Counted from the first letter of the stretch, positions 35,727-44,866 are shown. The stretch is 64,000 nucleotides of DNA from Advenella faeciporci (GCF_014652395.1 NZ_BMYS01000010.1:1-64000), one strand, 5' to 3'. Notes: a model not told the origin generated them from the sequence alone. Numbers and translations: made by a program.

Positions 35727-36521
35727 TTAGATGAAAAAACGGCGTAATCGCTGTGAAATCATGTCAATAAGGCTGACGGCAACAATAATGATTAACAAAA
35801 TAGCTGCACTTTGCCCAAACTGAAAGCCACGGATAGCTTCCCACAGCAGTACTCCGATACCACCCGCACCCACCATACCCACCACCGTTGCAGAACGCAC
35901 ATTTGATTCAAAACGGTACAGGATGTAGGAAATCCACAAGGGCAATACCTGAGGTATGACCCCAAAAATCACTTCTTGCAAGGCACTCGCACCTGTCGCA
36001 CGCACTCCTTCAACCGGACCGGGATCAATTGACTCCACGGCTTCGGCGAACAGCTTGGCCAGTACCCCTGTGGTTCCCAGAAATAAAGCAAGGGTCCCCG
36101 CAAAAGGACCTAAGCCAACCGCCACCACAAACAACATGGCAAAAACCATATCATTAATAGAGCGCAAGGCGTCCATCAAACGACGTACCGGCTGATAGAC
36201 CCACCAGGGCACAATATTGGCCGAAGAAAGAATACCCAGCGGAATGCCACAAATAACGGCCAGGACAGTCCCCCAAACGGCAATTTGGATCGTTACCAGC
36301 ATTTCACTCAGGAACAGACGCCAATCGGAAAAATCCGGTGGAAAAAAATCGGCAGCAAATTCTGCCATATTCCCGGAATCTTCCCATAACAGGCGGGGAT
36401 TCATTTCAGCACCTTCCCAGGCCCAGGCAAGGAAAGCCAGAAACAAGCCCCATCCCAGCAACTGCATCAGGGAATTACGTTGAGGTTTTTGCAAACTGAT
36501 TTGTGAAGTAAGTGTTGTCAT
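35727..36521 (-). CDS. phnE: Phosphonate ABC transporter permease PhnE
   Basis: This 264-residue inner-membrane permease has about six helices. The first is [18 protein letters not shown], and the ABC-docking EAA loop sits near [20 protein letters not shown] (about residue 180). It takes phosphonate from PhnD and works with PhnC. I choose the ATG at 36521 (MTTLTSQIS). It is 63 bases after phnD2. A 6-bp hairpin (35703-35718) lies between it and phnF. Confidence 0.93.
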   Translation of the reverse strand: MTTLTSQISLQKPQRNSLMQLLGWGLFLAFLAWAWEGAEMNPRLLWEDSGNMAEFAADFFPPDFSDWRLFLSEMLVTIQIAVWGTVLAVICGIPLGILSSANIVPWWVYQPVRRLMDALRSINDMVFAMLFVVAVGLGPFAGTLALFLGTTGVLAKLFAEAVESIDPGPVEGVRATGASALQEVIFGVIPQVLPLWISYILYRFESNVRSATVVGMVGAGGIGVLLWEAIRGFQFGQSAAILLIIIVAVSLIDMISQRLRRFFI

Positions 36522-36584
36522 ATCTTTTCTGTATCTATGGTGCACAGCACCTGGCCATGCACCTTTTCAATTCCTGAACAAGAC

Positions 36585-37580
36585 TCAGGATTTTTTGGCT
36601 TCCAGCTCTTTCATGCGTGCAACCAACTTGTCCAGATCGGCATCCAGTGCTTGCAACTGAGCCTGTTTGTCTGCATCGGACAATTTGGCATCATTGACCA
36701 CTTGATTACGTTTTTTGAACAATTCAAGCTGACGAATGGGCAGCAACTGGTCATTGCTGGATACTTTAAACTTACCCCAATCCAGATTGTTCAACACAGC
36801 CAATTCTTCTGGTTTGTCGCCATAAGTGGTAAAAAATTCGTTAAATTTGACCTTGACATCTTCAGGCAGGTTTTTACGCCATACGATCGGATCGGCCGGA
36901 ATCAAAGGGGAACGCCAGATTTCCTTGATCAAGGCCGCTTTTTCAGGATTGGTTTTTTTCAGGCGATCAACGCTTTCTGTATTATTGGTCGCCACATCAA
37001 GCTGTTTATTCGCGACAGACAAGGCATTGACTTCGTGGCTGCCATTGACAGCACGTTTGAAGATTTTATTGGGGTCAACATTATTCTGGGCAAAAACGTA
37101 GTAACCAGGAACCAGGTAACCCGAAGTTGAATTAGGATCACCATTACCAAAGTTAAGGTTTTTGGCCTGTGCCAGCATATCATCAAGATTATTGATTGGA
37201 CTGTCTTTATGGGCAATCAACAAACTCCAGTAACCTGGTTTACCGTCTTTATCCACTGACTGGAAAATAACTTCGCCGTTGGCACGATCAACGGCTTCCA
37301 TGGCTGATTTGTTACCGTACCAGGCAATATCAACCTTATCGAAACGCATGCCTTGAATAATGCCGGCATAGTCAGGGGCAAAAAACGCCTTTACTTTGTA
37401 ACCGGTTTTTTTGGACATATCATCCAGGAACGGTTCCCAGACCTGTCTCAGGTTTTGTGACGATTCAGTGGAAATAATCCCGAAATTAATTTCCTTTTTT
37501 TCTTGGGCATAGGCGGCACCTGCTGTCAAGGCGGCGGCCAAAAGGGAAACTCCCACACGCTGGTAAATAGATTTAAGCAT
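36585..37580 (-). CDS. phnD: Phosphonate-binding protein PhnD, second copy (D2)
   Basis: This 331-residue periplasmic phosphonate-binding protein has a signal peptide (SLLAAALTAGAAYA). Key segments are NFGIISTESSQNLRQVWEPFLDDM, FFAPDYAGIIQGMRFDKVDIAWYG, the GNGDPNSTSGYLVPGYYVFA loop and the C-terminal coiled helix. The ending AKKS-TGA is the expected family end. It follows the paralog D1 by 15 bases. The two share long identical blocks, so a recent tandem duplication is likely. Confidence 0.94.
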   Translation of the reverse strand: MLKSIYQRVGVSLLAAALTAGAAYAQEKKEINFGIISTESSQNLRQVWEPFLDDMSKKTGYKVKAFFAPDYAGIIQGMRFDKVDIAWYGNKSAMEAVDRANGEVIFQSVDKDGKPGYWSLLIAHKDSPINNLDDMLAQAKNLNFGNGDPNSTSGYLVPGYYVFAQNNVDPNKIFKRAVNGSHEVNALSVANKQLDVATNNTESVDRLKKTNPEKAALIKEIWRSPLIPADPIVWRKNLPEDVKVKFNEFFTTYGDKPEELAVLNNLDWGKFKVSSNDQLLPIRQLELFKKRNQVVNDAKLSDADKQAQLQALDADLDKLVARMKELEAKKS

Positions 37581-37595
37581 TGTTTATCTCTGGTT

Positions 37596-38651
37596 TCAGG
37601 TTATCAGTAACAAATAATTAATTGGGTTAATAAAGAAATACAACGGTTTCAGGACTGGTTTTTTTTCCAGCGCCTGCATACGTAAAGAGATTTTTTCCAG
37701 TTCAGCATCCAAAAGAGCGGTCTTTTCCTGTTTTTGTTGCTGGCTCAGTCTTGCATCAGTGGCAATTGCTGATCGTTGCTGGAACAGATCCAGTTGACGG
37801 ATTGGCAGCAACTGGTCATTGCTTGATGCTTTGAATTTGGACAAATTCATTCCATTAAGCAGTTGCAATTCGGCAGCCTCATCACCATAAGTGTCAAAGA
37901 ATGTCTTGATGACCAGCTTGGTTTCATCGGGCAGATCAGCACGCCAAACAATCGGGTTGTCCGGAATAAGCGGAGACTGCCAGATCACTTTCAGTTTTTC
38001 CGCCTTCTCTGGATGACTCCTGCTCAGTCGATCCATGGCACCGGTATTGAAAGTGGCCACGTCTAGCTGTTTATTGGCAACAGACAGCGCATTAACTTCA
38101 TGATTGCCATTCAGCGAGCGCTTGAAAATTTTGTTCGGTTCAACATTGTTTTTGGCAAAAACGTAATAGCCAGGAACCAGATAACCGGAAGTGGAATTAG
38201 GGTCACCATTGCCAAAATTCAGGTTTTCCGCCTGGGCCAGCATCTGTTCAACGCTGTTGACCGGACTGTCTTTATGCGTAATTAGCAAACTCCAGTAACC
38301 CGGCTGCCCTTCCTTGTTCACCAGCTGATAAATAACCTCGCCATTGGCACGGTCAACGGCTTCCATGGCAGAATTATTGCCAAACAAAGCCAGATCCACT
38401 TTATTGAAACGCATGCCCTGGATAATGCCGGCATAATCAGGGGCAAAAAAGCTTTTCACCTTGTAACCGGTTTTGCGTGACATATCGGCTAATAAAGGTT
38501 CCCATTTGTTTTTCAGGTTCTGGGATGACTCGGTTGAAATGATGCCGAAATTCAGTTCTTTAACTTCTTGTGCTTGTGACGCACCCACCACCAGACAGCC
38601 GGCAAACGGTAAAGCAAGCAGGGTTTTATATAATTTTTTCATTGCCATCAT
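37596..38651 (-). CDS. phnD: Phosphonate-binding protein PhnD, first copy (D1), extended by frameshift
   Basis: This 351-residue paralog has the same binding domain (IISTESSQNLKNKWEPLLADM, then GNGDPNSTSGYLVPGYYVFA) and a signal peptide. Its C-terminus reads through into KKPVLKPLYFFINPINYLLL. An A8 run (T8 on the plus strand, 37659-37666) with one A removed restores QALEKNQS and a TGA at 37649-37651, equal to the D2 ending. So the coding end is probably 37649 in the ancestor. ATG choices are 38651, 38648 and 38642. No strong ribosome binding site is seen. Confidence 0.9.
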   Translation of the reverse strand: MMAMKKLYKTLLALPFAGCLVVGASQAQEVKELNFGIISTESSQNLKNKWEPLLADMSRKTGYKVKSFFAPDYAGIIQGMRFNKVDLALFGNNSAMEAVDRANGEVIYQLVNKEGQPGYWSLLITHKDSPVNSVEQMLAQAENLNFGNGDPNSTSGYLVPGYYVFAKNNVEPNKIFKRSLNGNHEVNALSVANKQLDVATFNTGAMDRLSRSHPEKAEKLKVIWQSPLIPDNPIVWRADLPDETKLVIKTFFDTYGDEAAELQLLNGMNLSKFKASSNDQLLPIRQLDLFQQRSAIATDARLSQQQKQEKTALLDAELEKISLRMQALEKKPVLKPLYFFINPINYLLLIT

Positions 38652-38669
38652 ATTTACTTTATATTTAAA

Positions 38670-39518
38670 TCAAGCAACCTTGCGTTCCACTTGCTTAAGC
38701 ATTGGTTCGTGCAGTTCTTCTTTGGCTTCCTGATGATCGGAAAACAACAAATTCGTACCCAGCTCAGACCCATACAGATCATTCAGGAAATGATTGGTTA
38801 AACCACTGATTGGGCCATCAAAGTGCTTCTTGCCATTTTTCAGGGCAACCGCATGTTTGCAATACTTGACGGCATAATCCACCTGATGCAGTGTGACAAT
38901 GACGGTTTTCCCATCTTTTTTATTGATATCTGCCAGGGCATCCATCACATTACGTGCAGATTCCGGATCAAGCGAGGCGATGGGCTCATCAGCCAGAATA
39001 ATTTCGGCCTGCTGACAAAGCGTACGGGCAATCGCGACACGTTGCTGTTGCCCACCCGACAGGGTTGAGGCACGGCGATAAGCATGTTCAAGCAGGCCCA
39101 CGCGTTCAAGCGCATGCAAGGCACGCTCTTTTTCTTCAGCATTGAACAGACCCAACGTACCACGCAACCGAGACATGCGCCCCAGACAACCCAGCAAGAC
39201 ATTTTGCAGCACGTTTAAGCGACCAACCAGATTGAATTGCTGAAAAATATAGCCAATATCAGAACGGATACGGCGCACATCATGACTTAAATGACCATTC
39301 CCCTGAATCTGTTGACCCAGTGCATGAATGGTTCCACCATTGGTGCGGTCGGCACTGGCCAAACCTGACAAATGGCGTAATAATGTTGATTTGCCTGAAC
39401 CCGATGCGCCAATCAGTGCCACCATGGCGCCTTTGGGAACATCCAGTTCCATGTTGAATAAAACCTGTTTGGAGCCAAACGTTTTATTCAGGTTTTGTAC
39501 TTGAATAGCTGAAGCCAT
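38670..39518 (-). CDS. phnC: Phosphonate ABC transporter ATP-binding protein PhnC
   Basis: This 282-residue ATPase has Walker [12 protein letters not shown] (about residue 38), the signature [14 protein letters not shown] (about 150), Walker [12 protein letters not shown] and the H-loop TLHQVD. It drives the PhnCDE importer. AAGGCGAAAA precedes the ATG. It is the first gene of the 14-gene phn operon. The C-terminal 30 residues go beyond the usual end and are polar. Confidence 0.94.
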   Translation of the reverse strand: MASAIQVQNLNKTFGSKQVLFNMELDVPKGAMVALIGASGSGKSTLLRHLSGLASADRTNGGTIHALGQQIQGNGHLSHDVRRIRSDIGYIFQQFNLVGRLNVLQNVLLGCLGRMSRLRGTLGLFNAEEKERALHALERVGLLEHAYRRASTLSGGQQQRVAIARTLCQQAEIILADEPIASLDPESARNVMDALADINKKDGKTVIVTLHQVDYAVKYCKHAVALKNGKKHFDGPISGLTNHFLNDLYGSELGTNLLFSDHQEAKEELHEPMLKQVERKVA

Positions 39519-39560
39519 TTTTTCGCCTTTTTACAAAGGATTAATTCGAAAGATGGCTGC

Positions 39561-39605
39561 ATGGTAAAGCGGTGATATGACAGGATAGTTAATGATTTAT
39601 GACGG
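39561..39605 (-). promoter_or_regulatory. Candidate Pho box upstream of phnC
   Basis: On the minus strand, CCGTCAT (starting 39605) and CTGTCAT (starting 39583) lie 22 bases apart, twice the 11-base spacing of Pho-box units. They are followed by weaker units (CATTAAC at +11 and CCGCTTT at +33). PhoB from this window could bind here under phosphate starvation. The region ends about 40 bases before the phnC start. Confidence 0.55.
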
Positions 39606-39639
39606 AATTGCAATATTTTTCTTTTAAACCCCTCCCGAT

Positions 39640-39652
39640 AACTAGACAGGTT
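39640..39652. promoter_or_regulatory. TGTCTAG motif, copy A
   Basis: AACTAGACAGGTT on the plus strand (AACCTGTCTAGTT on the minus) occurs here and again at 39730-39742. Its TGTCTAG core equals the centre of the palindrome inside phnF, so it may be a PhnF half-site. Confidence 0.45.
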
Positions 39653-39682
39653 GATTCCCGTTGACTTTGATTCTATCTATGT

Positions 39683-39720
39683 AAAAAAAAAGGAATTACC
39701 GGTTTCAGGCAATTCCTTTT
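39683..39720 (-). terminator. Terminator of gor
   Basis: On the minus strand a 10-bp stem (AAAAGGAATT at 39688-39697 with AATTCCTTTT at 39711-39720) is followed by a run of T residues (39683-39690). It lies 90 bases after the gor stop. Confidence 0.85.
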
Positions 39721-39729
39721 GGACAAAAA

Positions 39730-39742
39730 AACTAGACAGGTT
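39730..39742. promoter_or_regulatory. TGTCTAG motif, copy B
   Basis: This is an exact copy of the 13-base motif AACTAGACAGGTT at 39640-39652, located 90 bases away. It lies upstream of the gor terminator in the direction of leftward transcription. Exact repeats of this length in a short region suggest a shared binding site. Confidence 0.4.
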
Positions 39743-39810
39743 AAATAAAAGATAAATTTGTAACAGCCTCAGCCATTAGCAAAAAATCAACCTTCTGCTA
39801 CATTTTTTAA

Positions 39811-41166
39811 CTAACCCCGCATGGTAACGAACTCTTCGGCTGCGGTAGGGTGAATGCCAATCGTACTGTCAAACCCGGCCTTGGTCACACCCGCCTTAAC
39901 CGCAACGGCAAAGCCCTGGATAATTTCTCCGGCATCGTCACCTGCCATATGCATCCCCACTACTTTATCGCTAGCCACATCAACAATCAGCTTCATGAAA
40001 ACGCGCGCGGCACTGCCGCTTAACGTATGCTTGAGCGGCCGGAACTCGGAACGGAATACCCGGATATCGCCAAATTTGTCCCTTGCTTCTTCTTCCGAAT
40101 AACCGACTGTTCCAATATTGGGATGGGTAAACACTGCAGTGGGAATATATTCATAACTCATTTTTTTCTGTTTTTTACCGAACAGGTCATCTACCAGCAC
40201 CATGGCTTCGGCAAGGGCCACCGGTGTGAGCTGGACCCGGTCTGTCACATCACCCAGGGCAAAAATGGAAGGAATTGAAGTTTGATAACGTTCATTGACC
40301 TTTATTGCACCGTTTTTGGCGGTTTGCCCACCCAGCGCTTCGAACCCCAATCCCTTGATATTGGGAGCCCGTCCCGTTGCATAAAGAATCTGGTCTGCCA
40401 CCAGCACTGAGCCGTCTTCAAGGGTTGCTTTCAGGCCTTCTGGTGTTTTTTCAACTGAGGCAATATTTGTGTTGGTCCTTATATCAACACCTGCCTTGCG
40501 CATTTCACCGGCCACAAAATCACGGATTTCACGATCAAAACCACGCAAGATTTGTTCAGAGCGATAAAGCTGAACAACCCGTGAACCCAAGCCGTTAAAA
40601 ATAGAGGCGAATTCACTGGCAATATACCCTCCGCCCACCACCAGCAAGCGTTGTGGAAACTCGGGCAGGTCAAAGATTTCATTAGACGTGATCACATATT
40701 CTTTACCCGGCACATCAGGAACAACGGGCTTGCCACCGGTCGCAATCAGGATATGCCTGGCGGTGTATGCTTTGCCATTATCAAGCAGCACGGTGTTTGG
40801 ATCTTGCAATTTTGCCCAACCACGAATGAGCTCCACGCCGGCTCCCTTGAACAGGTTTTCATACACCCCGTTAAGACGACTGATTTCTGTTGCCCTTTGA
40901 CGCTTCAGGGTTTCCCAGTTAAGCACCGGTTTCTCTCCTTCCCAGCCATATCCGTGCGACTCTTCAAATGCCTCGGCATAATGCGCGGCATAACTGTACA
41001 GTTTCTTGGGAATACACCCCAGGTTCACGCAGGTCCCCCCCAAGGGAGCCCCTTCGGCTGCGGCAACCCTTGCCCCTGTTTGAGCCGCCATACGCGCAGC
41101 CCGGACACCGCCACTTCCGGCACCAATTACAAACAAATCAAAATCAAATTTATTCTGTTCACTCAT
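39811..41166 (-). CDS. gor: Glutathione reductase
   Basis: This 451-residue flavoprotein disulfide reductase has the redox pair in GGTCVNLGCIPKK (about residue 45). FAD binding is in VIGAGSGGVRAARMAA and NADPH binding in VVGGGYIASEFASIF. The C-terminal HPTAAEEFVTMRG carries the partner His-Glu of the active site. It keeps glutathione reduced in the cytosol. AGGAAACAG precedes the ATG. A terminator follows at 39683-39720. Confidence 0.93.
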   Translation of the reverse strand: MSEQNKFDFDLFVIGAGSGGVRAARMAAQTGARVAAAEGAPLGGTCVNLGCIPKKLYSYAAHYAEAFEESHGYGWEGEKPVLNWETLKRQRATEISRLNGVYENLFKGAGVELIRGWAKLQDPNTVLLDNGKAYTARHILIATGGKPVVPDVPGKEYVITSNEIFDLPEFPQRLLVVGGGYIASEFASIFNGLGSRVVQLYRSEQILRGFDREIRDFVAGEMRKAGVDIRTNTNIASVEKTPEGLKATLEDGSVLVADQILYATGRAPNIKGLGFEALGGQTAKNGAIKVNERYQTSIPSIFALGDVTDRVQLTPVALAEAMVLVDDLFGKKQKKMSYEYIPTAVFTHPNIGTVGYSEEEARDKFGDIRVFRSEFRPLKHTLSGSAARVFMKLIVDVASDKVVGMHMAGDDAGEIIQGFAVAVKAGVTKAGFDSTIGIHPTAAEEFVTMRG

Positions 41167-41451
41167 TGCTGTTTCCTACGTTAATCATCCGGTTCATTAT
41201 ACGTGCTTTGCGCTGATTTCATGTTTGAAGGGAAATGCCTGGCCGGCACTCCCGGCAAAACCAGCATCCCCCACCCTTGCATTGCTTAGCTGATTGACTG
41301 ACTCATTGATTAATTACATTAAAAAAACACAGTAATGAGTTGTTTTAAAACAATATATTTTAAATAAAATGCTTATTGGCAAGCCAAAGCCTTTATCAAG
41401 ACCTTATTGCCTGCGATACTGTTAAGACACTTTCTTGCCAAAGGTGAGCTT

Positions 41452-41943
41452 ATGTCCTTCCGCTTTTTGCTTTGCGCGTTCATCTGCGCCCTGTTACTGG
41501 CCGGCTGCTCCAGCAGCCCCAAACTGTCAGATTCGTCCAAATACGCCAGGGTTGATCCGGCCAAACGACAACCCGTGATGAAAAACGCCCTGTCTTATAT
41601 TGGCACGCCCTATCGCTATGGCGGCAACCATCCCGAAGAGGGTTTTGATTGCAGCGGTTTTGTCAATTATGTTTTCAACAAAACCGCCAAGGTCCAACTC
41701 CCCCGCAAGACCTCAATGATTGCCAGCGTTTCCAGGCCAGTCTCCAAATCGGCCCTGAAAAATGGCGACCTGGTTTTCTTCAACACCTCGGGTCCCTACA
41801 CCCACATGGGCATTTACATTGGCAATAACCAATTCGTCCATGCACCGTCAAGCCGCAATAATGGCAAGGTCAGGGTTGACTCTTTAGACAGCCGTTACTT
41901 TGCGCAACGTTTTACCGATGCACGCACACTGTTTATCCAATAG
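41452..41943 (+). CDS. NlpC/P60 family lipoprotein endopeptidase
   Basis: This 163-residue protein starts with a lipoprotein signal (LLCAFICALLLAGC, lipid on Cys19). Its NlpC/P60 domain has the catalytic Cys in GFDCSGFVNYVF, His in THMGIYIGN and a third polar residue in FVHAPSS. The family (Spr/MepS-like) cuts peptidoglycan stem peptides. AAGGTGAG and the ATG at 41452 set the start; the frame has 15 further codons upstream. It would sit in the outer membrane facing the periplasm. Confidence 0.92.
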   Translation: MSFRFLLCAFICALLLAGCSSSPKLSDSSKYARVDPAKRQPVMKNALSYIGTPYRYGGNHPEEGFDCSGFVNYVFNKTAKVQLPRKTSMIASVSRPVSKSALKNGDLVFFNTSGPYTHMGIYIGNNQFVHAPSSRNNGKVRVDSLDSRYFAQRFTDARTLFIQ

Positions 41944-41946
41944 AAA

Positions 41947-42001
41947 AAGCCCGCCAATATGAAGCATCCAATGTTGGAATTCACCTCAATAAGGCGGGCT
42001 T
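41947..42001. terminator. Bidirectional terminator
   Basis: AAGCCCGCC (41947-41955) pairs with GGCGGGCTT (41993-42001) with flanking A and T runs. It separates the convergent NlpC gene and the VOC gene. Confidence 0.7.
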
Positions 42002-42057
42002 GTAACACAAGAGGTTACTCATGGTGGCACTTTATGATGTCGCCATGAGACCAGGCA

Positions 42058-42594
42058 CTATTGCTTGAATTCGGGCTCGTGCAACCAGGCTGCGTGTTTG
42101 GGCGCTCTTTTGGTTTTCGACCACTCTTCCAGCATTTCCCATTTCACTTCATCCAGTTTACGATCCATTTCAGGCGTGGCGGTTTTAGCTGCCAGCTCCA
42201 GACGGTGGCCATTAGGATCACGAAAATAAATGGATTTGAAAATCACGTGATCGGTCACGCCAATCACTTCTATGCCCTTGGCCTGCAATCTTGCCTTGGT
42301 TTCTTCCAGCTCCTGGACGCTACCAACCTGGAAAGCGATATGCTGAACCCAATCGGGGGTATTGGTATCACGACCCATTGGAGGGGAATTAGGCACCTCA
42401 AAAAAAGCCAGGATATTCCCGTTACCGGCATCCATGAAAATATGCATGTAAGGATCCGGGGCCTTGGTTGAAGGAACTTTGTCTTCTGCTATAGCCAAAA
42501 CGAAATCCATACCCAGGTTTTCTTTATACCAAAGTACGGTTTCTTTTGCGTCTTTGCAGCGATAAGCAACGTGATGAATTTGTTGGATAGCCAT
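42058..42594 (-). CDS. VOC family (glyoxalase/extradiol dioxygenase-like) protein
   Basis: This 178-residue VOC-fold protein shows IHHVAYRCKDAKETVLWYKENLG (first module, metal His), DWVQHIAFQV (second metal His) and YFRDPNGHRLELA (metal Glu). Related proteins are often annotated as biphenyldiol 1,2-dioxygenase III-like or glyoxalases. The substrate is not known. It is divergent from a MarR regulator, so it may respond to an aromatic or reactive compound. Confidence 0.78.
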   Translation of the reverse strand: MAIQQIHHVAYRCKDAKETVLWYKENLGMDFVLAIAEDKVPSTKAPDPYMHIFMDAGNGNILAFFEVPNSPPMGRDTNTPDWVQHIAFQVGSVQELEETKARLQAKGIEVIGVTDHVIFKSIYFRDPNGHRLELAAKTATPEMDRKLDEVKWEMLEEWSKTKRAPKHAAWLHEPEFKQ

Positions 42595-42639
42595 GATATT
42601 TGCCTCTGAAAGTTTTATAGGTGTGTATCATTTTAATTA

Positions 42640-42653
42640 GTAACGATGGTTAC
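42640..42653. promoter_or_regulatory. Candidate operator between VOC gene and marR
   Basis: GTAACGATGGTTAC has arms GTAAC and GTTAC around four bases, and overlaps ATGGTTACCAT. A GGTTAC copy recurs at 42757-42762. The site lies between the two divergent genes and may bind the MarR protein. Confidence 0.45.
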
Positions 42654-42788
42654 CATTAAACTATTAATCTATTTATATGTCAACATTAATTAATGAAAAT
42701 CAATTATTTATTAAAAAAACCGTTATTTTTTAGGTATCATTTAATTAATAATTACGGTTACTATATAAAATTATCCCATTATTCCAAC

Positions 42789-43235
42789 ATGAACTTGAAC
42801 CTGGACGACTTCCTTCCCTACCAGATCAGTGTCCTGGCTGAGCTTGTCAGTCAATCCATTGCACCTGTTTATCAGGCACGCCATGGTTTAATGCGCGATG
42901 ACTGGCGTGTGCTGGTTGCCCTCAATCAGGGAAAACACATGCGTGCCACCGATATCTCCCTTCACGCAAGCCTTGATAAAATGCAGGTTAGCCGTGCCAT
43001 CGCGCGGCTGGAAGAAAAAAACCTGCTGGCAAGAACCGTTGATGAACATGACAAGCGCAACCTGATCATTTCAGTGACCCCAAAAGGGCGCGCGATTTAC
43101 CAGGAAATTGCGCCCGGCATGCTGGCGCGCAACCAATTTCTGCTGGACTGCCTGCCCCAAAACGAACAGGAACAGCTGAAAACCATCCTGCAATCCATCC
43201 AGCAGCGGGCCGAACAGCTTATCAGGCAAGGCTGA
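42789..43235 (+). CDS. MarR-family transcriptional regulator
   Basis: This 148-residue MarR protein has a helix-turn-helix (MRATDISLHASLDKMQVSRAIARLEEKNLL, about 55-85) and the DEHDKRNLIISVTPKGRAI wing. I choose the ATG at 42789 (MNLNLDDFLPYQ), the family-like start, since the 32 codons upstream are A/T-rich and unlikely. It is divergent from the VOC gene and probably represses it. Confidence 0.85.
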   Translation: MNLNLDDFLPYQISVLAELVSQSIAPVYQARHGLMRDDWRVLVALNQGKHMRATDISLHASLDKMQVSRAIARLEEKNLLARTVDEHDKRNLIISVTPKGRAIYQEIAPGMLARNQFLLDCLPQNEQEQLKTILQSIQQRAEQLIRQG

Positions 43236-43305
43236 CAAAACAATCCATCCCGAAATTTAAGTTATTATTGCTGGCATTCTTCATCAATGTAAATACGGAC
43301 TGGAC

Positions 43306-44115
43306 TTGATTAACAATACACTTACCATTGCCGGAATGGACCCATCCGGCGGCGCTGGCATACTCGCCGATATCAAAGCCATGAGTGCGCTGGGCAGCTA
43401 TGGCTGTGCAGTTGTTGCGGCCCTTACCGCACAAAACACACAAGGCGTGACCGGGGTGCAGGCCATCACTCCAGAGTTTGTCGCCCTGCAACTGGACACT
43501 CTTTTTCAGGATGTCCGCATTGACGCGGTCAAGATAGGCATGCTGGGGCATGAAAAAGTCACCCTGGCAGTTGCCGAAAAACTGGCCCGATTCAAGCCTG
43601 AATATGTTGTGCTTGATCCGGTTATGGTGGCAAAAAGCGGTGATGTGCTGCTTGAAAAAAATGCCATTCATGTATTGAAAGAAACGTTAATTCCACTGTC
43701 TACCATAATCACCCCCAACCTGCCCGAAGCTGGCGTCCTGCTCAATGCCCGCCCGGCCGAGGCGCTGAAAGAGATGTACCGCGTTGCTGAAAAACTGCGC
43801 AAACTCATGTCTGACCAGGAGAACAAATGGGTACTGCTCAAAGGTGGGCACCTTCCCGGCAACGATACCGTTGATTTACTCTATAACGGTGACAAAATGA
43901 TAGAGCTGCCCGGACAACGCATTGCCACCAAAAACACACACGGTACCGGCTGCACGCTATCAGCGGCCATTTGCGCCCTGTTGCCGCAACGAAAAAATGT
44001 CCCTGAAGCCACGCAAGAGGCCAAAGAATACCTGATTGCCGCCATTGCCAAAGCAGATCTTCTTACGGTTGGCAGCGGTCATGGCCCCGTGCAACATTTT
44101 CATGCATGGTGGTAA
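43306..44115 (+). CDS. thiD: Hydroxymethylpyrimidine/phosphomethylpyrimidine kinase
   Basis: This 269-residue ribokinase-fold enzyme phosphorylates HMP and HMP-P in thiamine synthesis. The AGMDPSGGAGILADIKAMSALG start, the anion hole NTHGTGCTLSAAI (about 220) and the KGGHLPGND segment are typical. The only usable start is TTG at 43306, since the nearest upstream ATG is followed at once by TAA. No thi neighbours are in view. Confidence 0.92.
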   Translation: MINNTLTIAGMDPSGGAGILADIKAMSALGSYGCAVVAALTAQNTQGVTGVQAITPEFVALQLDTLFQDVRIDAVKIGMLGHEKVTLAVAEKLARFKPEYVVLDPVMVAKSGDVLLEKNAIHVLKETLIPLSTIITPNLPEAGVLLNARPAEALKEMYRVAEKLRKLMSDQENKWVLLKGGHLPGNDTVDLLYNGDKMIELPGQRIATKNTHGTGCTLSAAICALLPQRKNVPEATQEAKEYLIAAIAKADLLTVGSGHGPVQHFHAWW

Positions 44116-44188
44116 GGAATACGACAAAACCCTAATGATCTTAGTACAATAGGTCTAACTTTCATTTGAATGATTACAAGTAGCCAAT

Positions 44189-44866
44189 ATGAATGCCCCA
44201 ACATCTTTAATTGAACAAAGCCGCTTTAATATGGTGGAACAGCAAATCCGCCCGGCCAATGTGTTTGACAGCGCGGTGCTTGACACCATGCTTTCATTGC
44301 CACGCGAGAACTTCGTTCCCGAACGCTACAAGAATCTGGCTTTTTCCGACATTGAAATCCCCCTGGAAGTCAATGGGATTGATACCCACGAAACCATGCT
44401 GGCACCCAAACTTGAAGCCCGCCTGACACAAGAGCTTCAATTAAAGCCCAGTGACGCAACACTGGAAATTGGTACTGGCTCAGGTTTTCAGGCTGCCCTG
44501 CTCAGCCGCTTGTGCACCCAGGTTCTCAGCATCGAAATCGACACACATATTGCCGCTTTCGCCAAAGAAAACCTGCAGCGTGAAAAAATCAGCAATGTCA
44601 ATGTTGAAATAGGTGATGGTCGCACGGGCTGGGGCTCTGCCGAGTTCAATGCCATTCTGGTTACCGGTTCTTTACCCAATATCCCCGATTCCCTGAAATA
44701 CCAGCTCGCCATCGGTGGCCGTCTGGTTGCTGTAGTGGGTCAGGCTCCTGCCATGACTGCAGTACGCATCACCCGTACCACGGCTGCCTCTTTCGAAACC
44801 GAGACCCTGTTTGAAACCTGCATCAAACCACTTAGCGGCACAACGGTTTCACATTTCAAATTCTAG
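44189..44866 (+). CDS. Protein-L-isoaspartate O-methyltransferase family protein
   Basis: This 225-residue SAM methyltransferase has the Pcm-like start NMVEQQIRPANVFDSAVLDTML, the LAPKLEARL stretch and the SAM loop LEIGTGSGFQAALLS (about residue 93). True Pcm repairs isoaspartyl residues, but this short-form group is often upstream of tolC and its substrate is uncertain. Its stop overlaps the rfaE2 stop by 4 bases on the opposite strand. Confidence 0.85.
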   Translation: MNAPTSLIEQSRFNMVEQQIRPANVFDSAVLDTMLSLPRENFVPERYKNLAFSDIEIPLEVNGIDTHETMLAPKLEARLTQELQLKPSDATLEIGTGSGFQAALLSRLCTQVLSIEIDTHIAAFAKENLQREKISNVNVEIGDGRTGWGSAEFNAILVTGSLPNIPDSLKYQLAIGGRLVAVVGQAPAMTAVRITRTTAASFETETLFETCIKPLSGTTVSHFKF

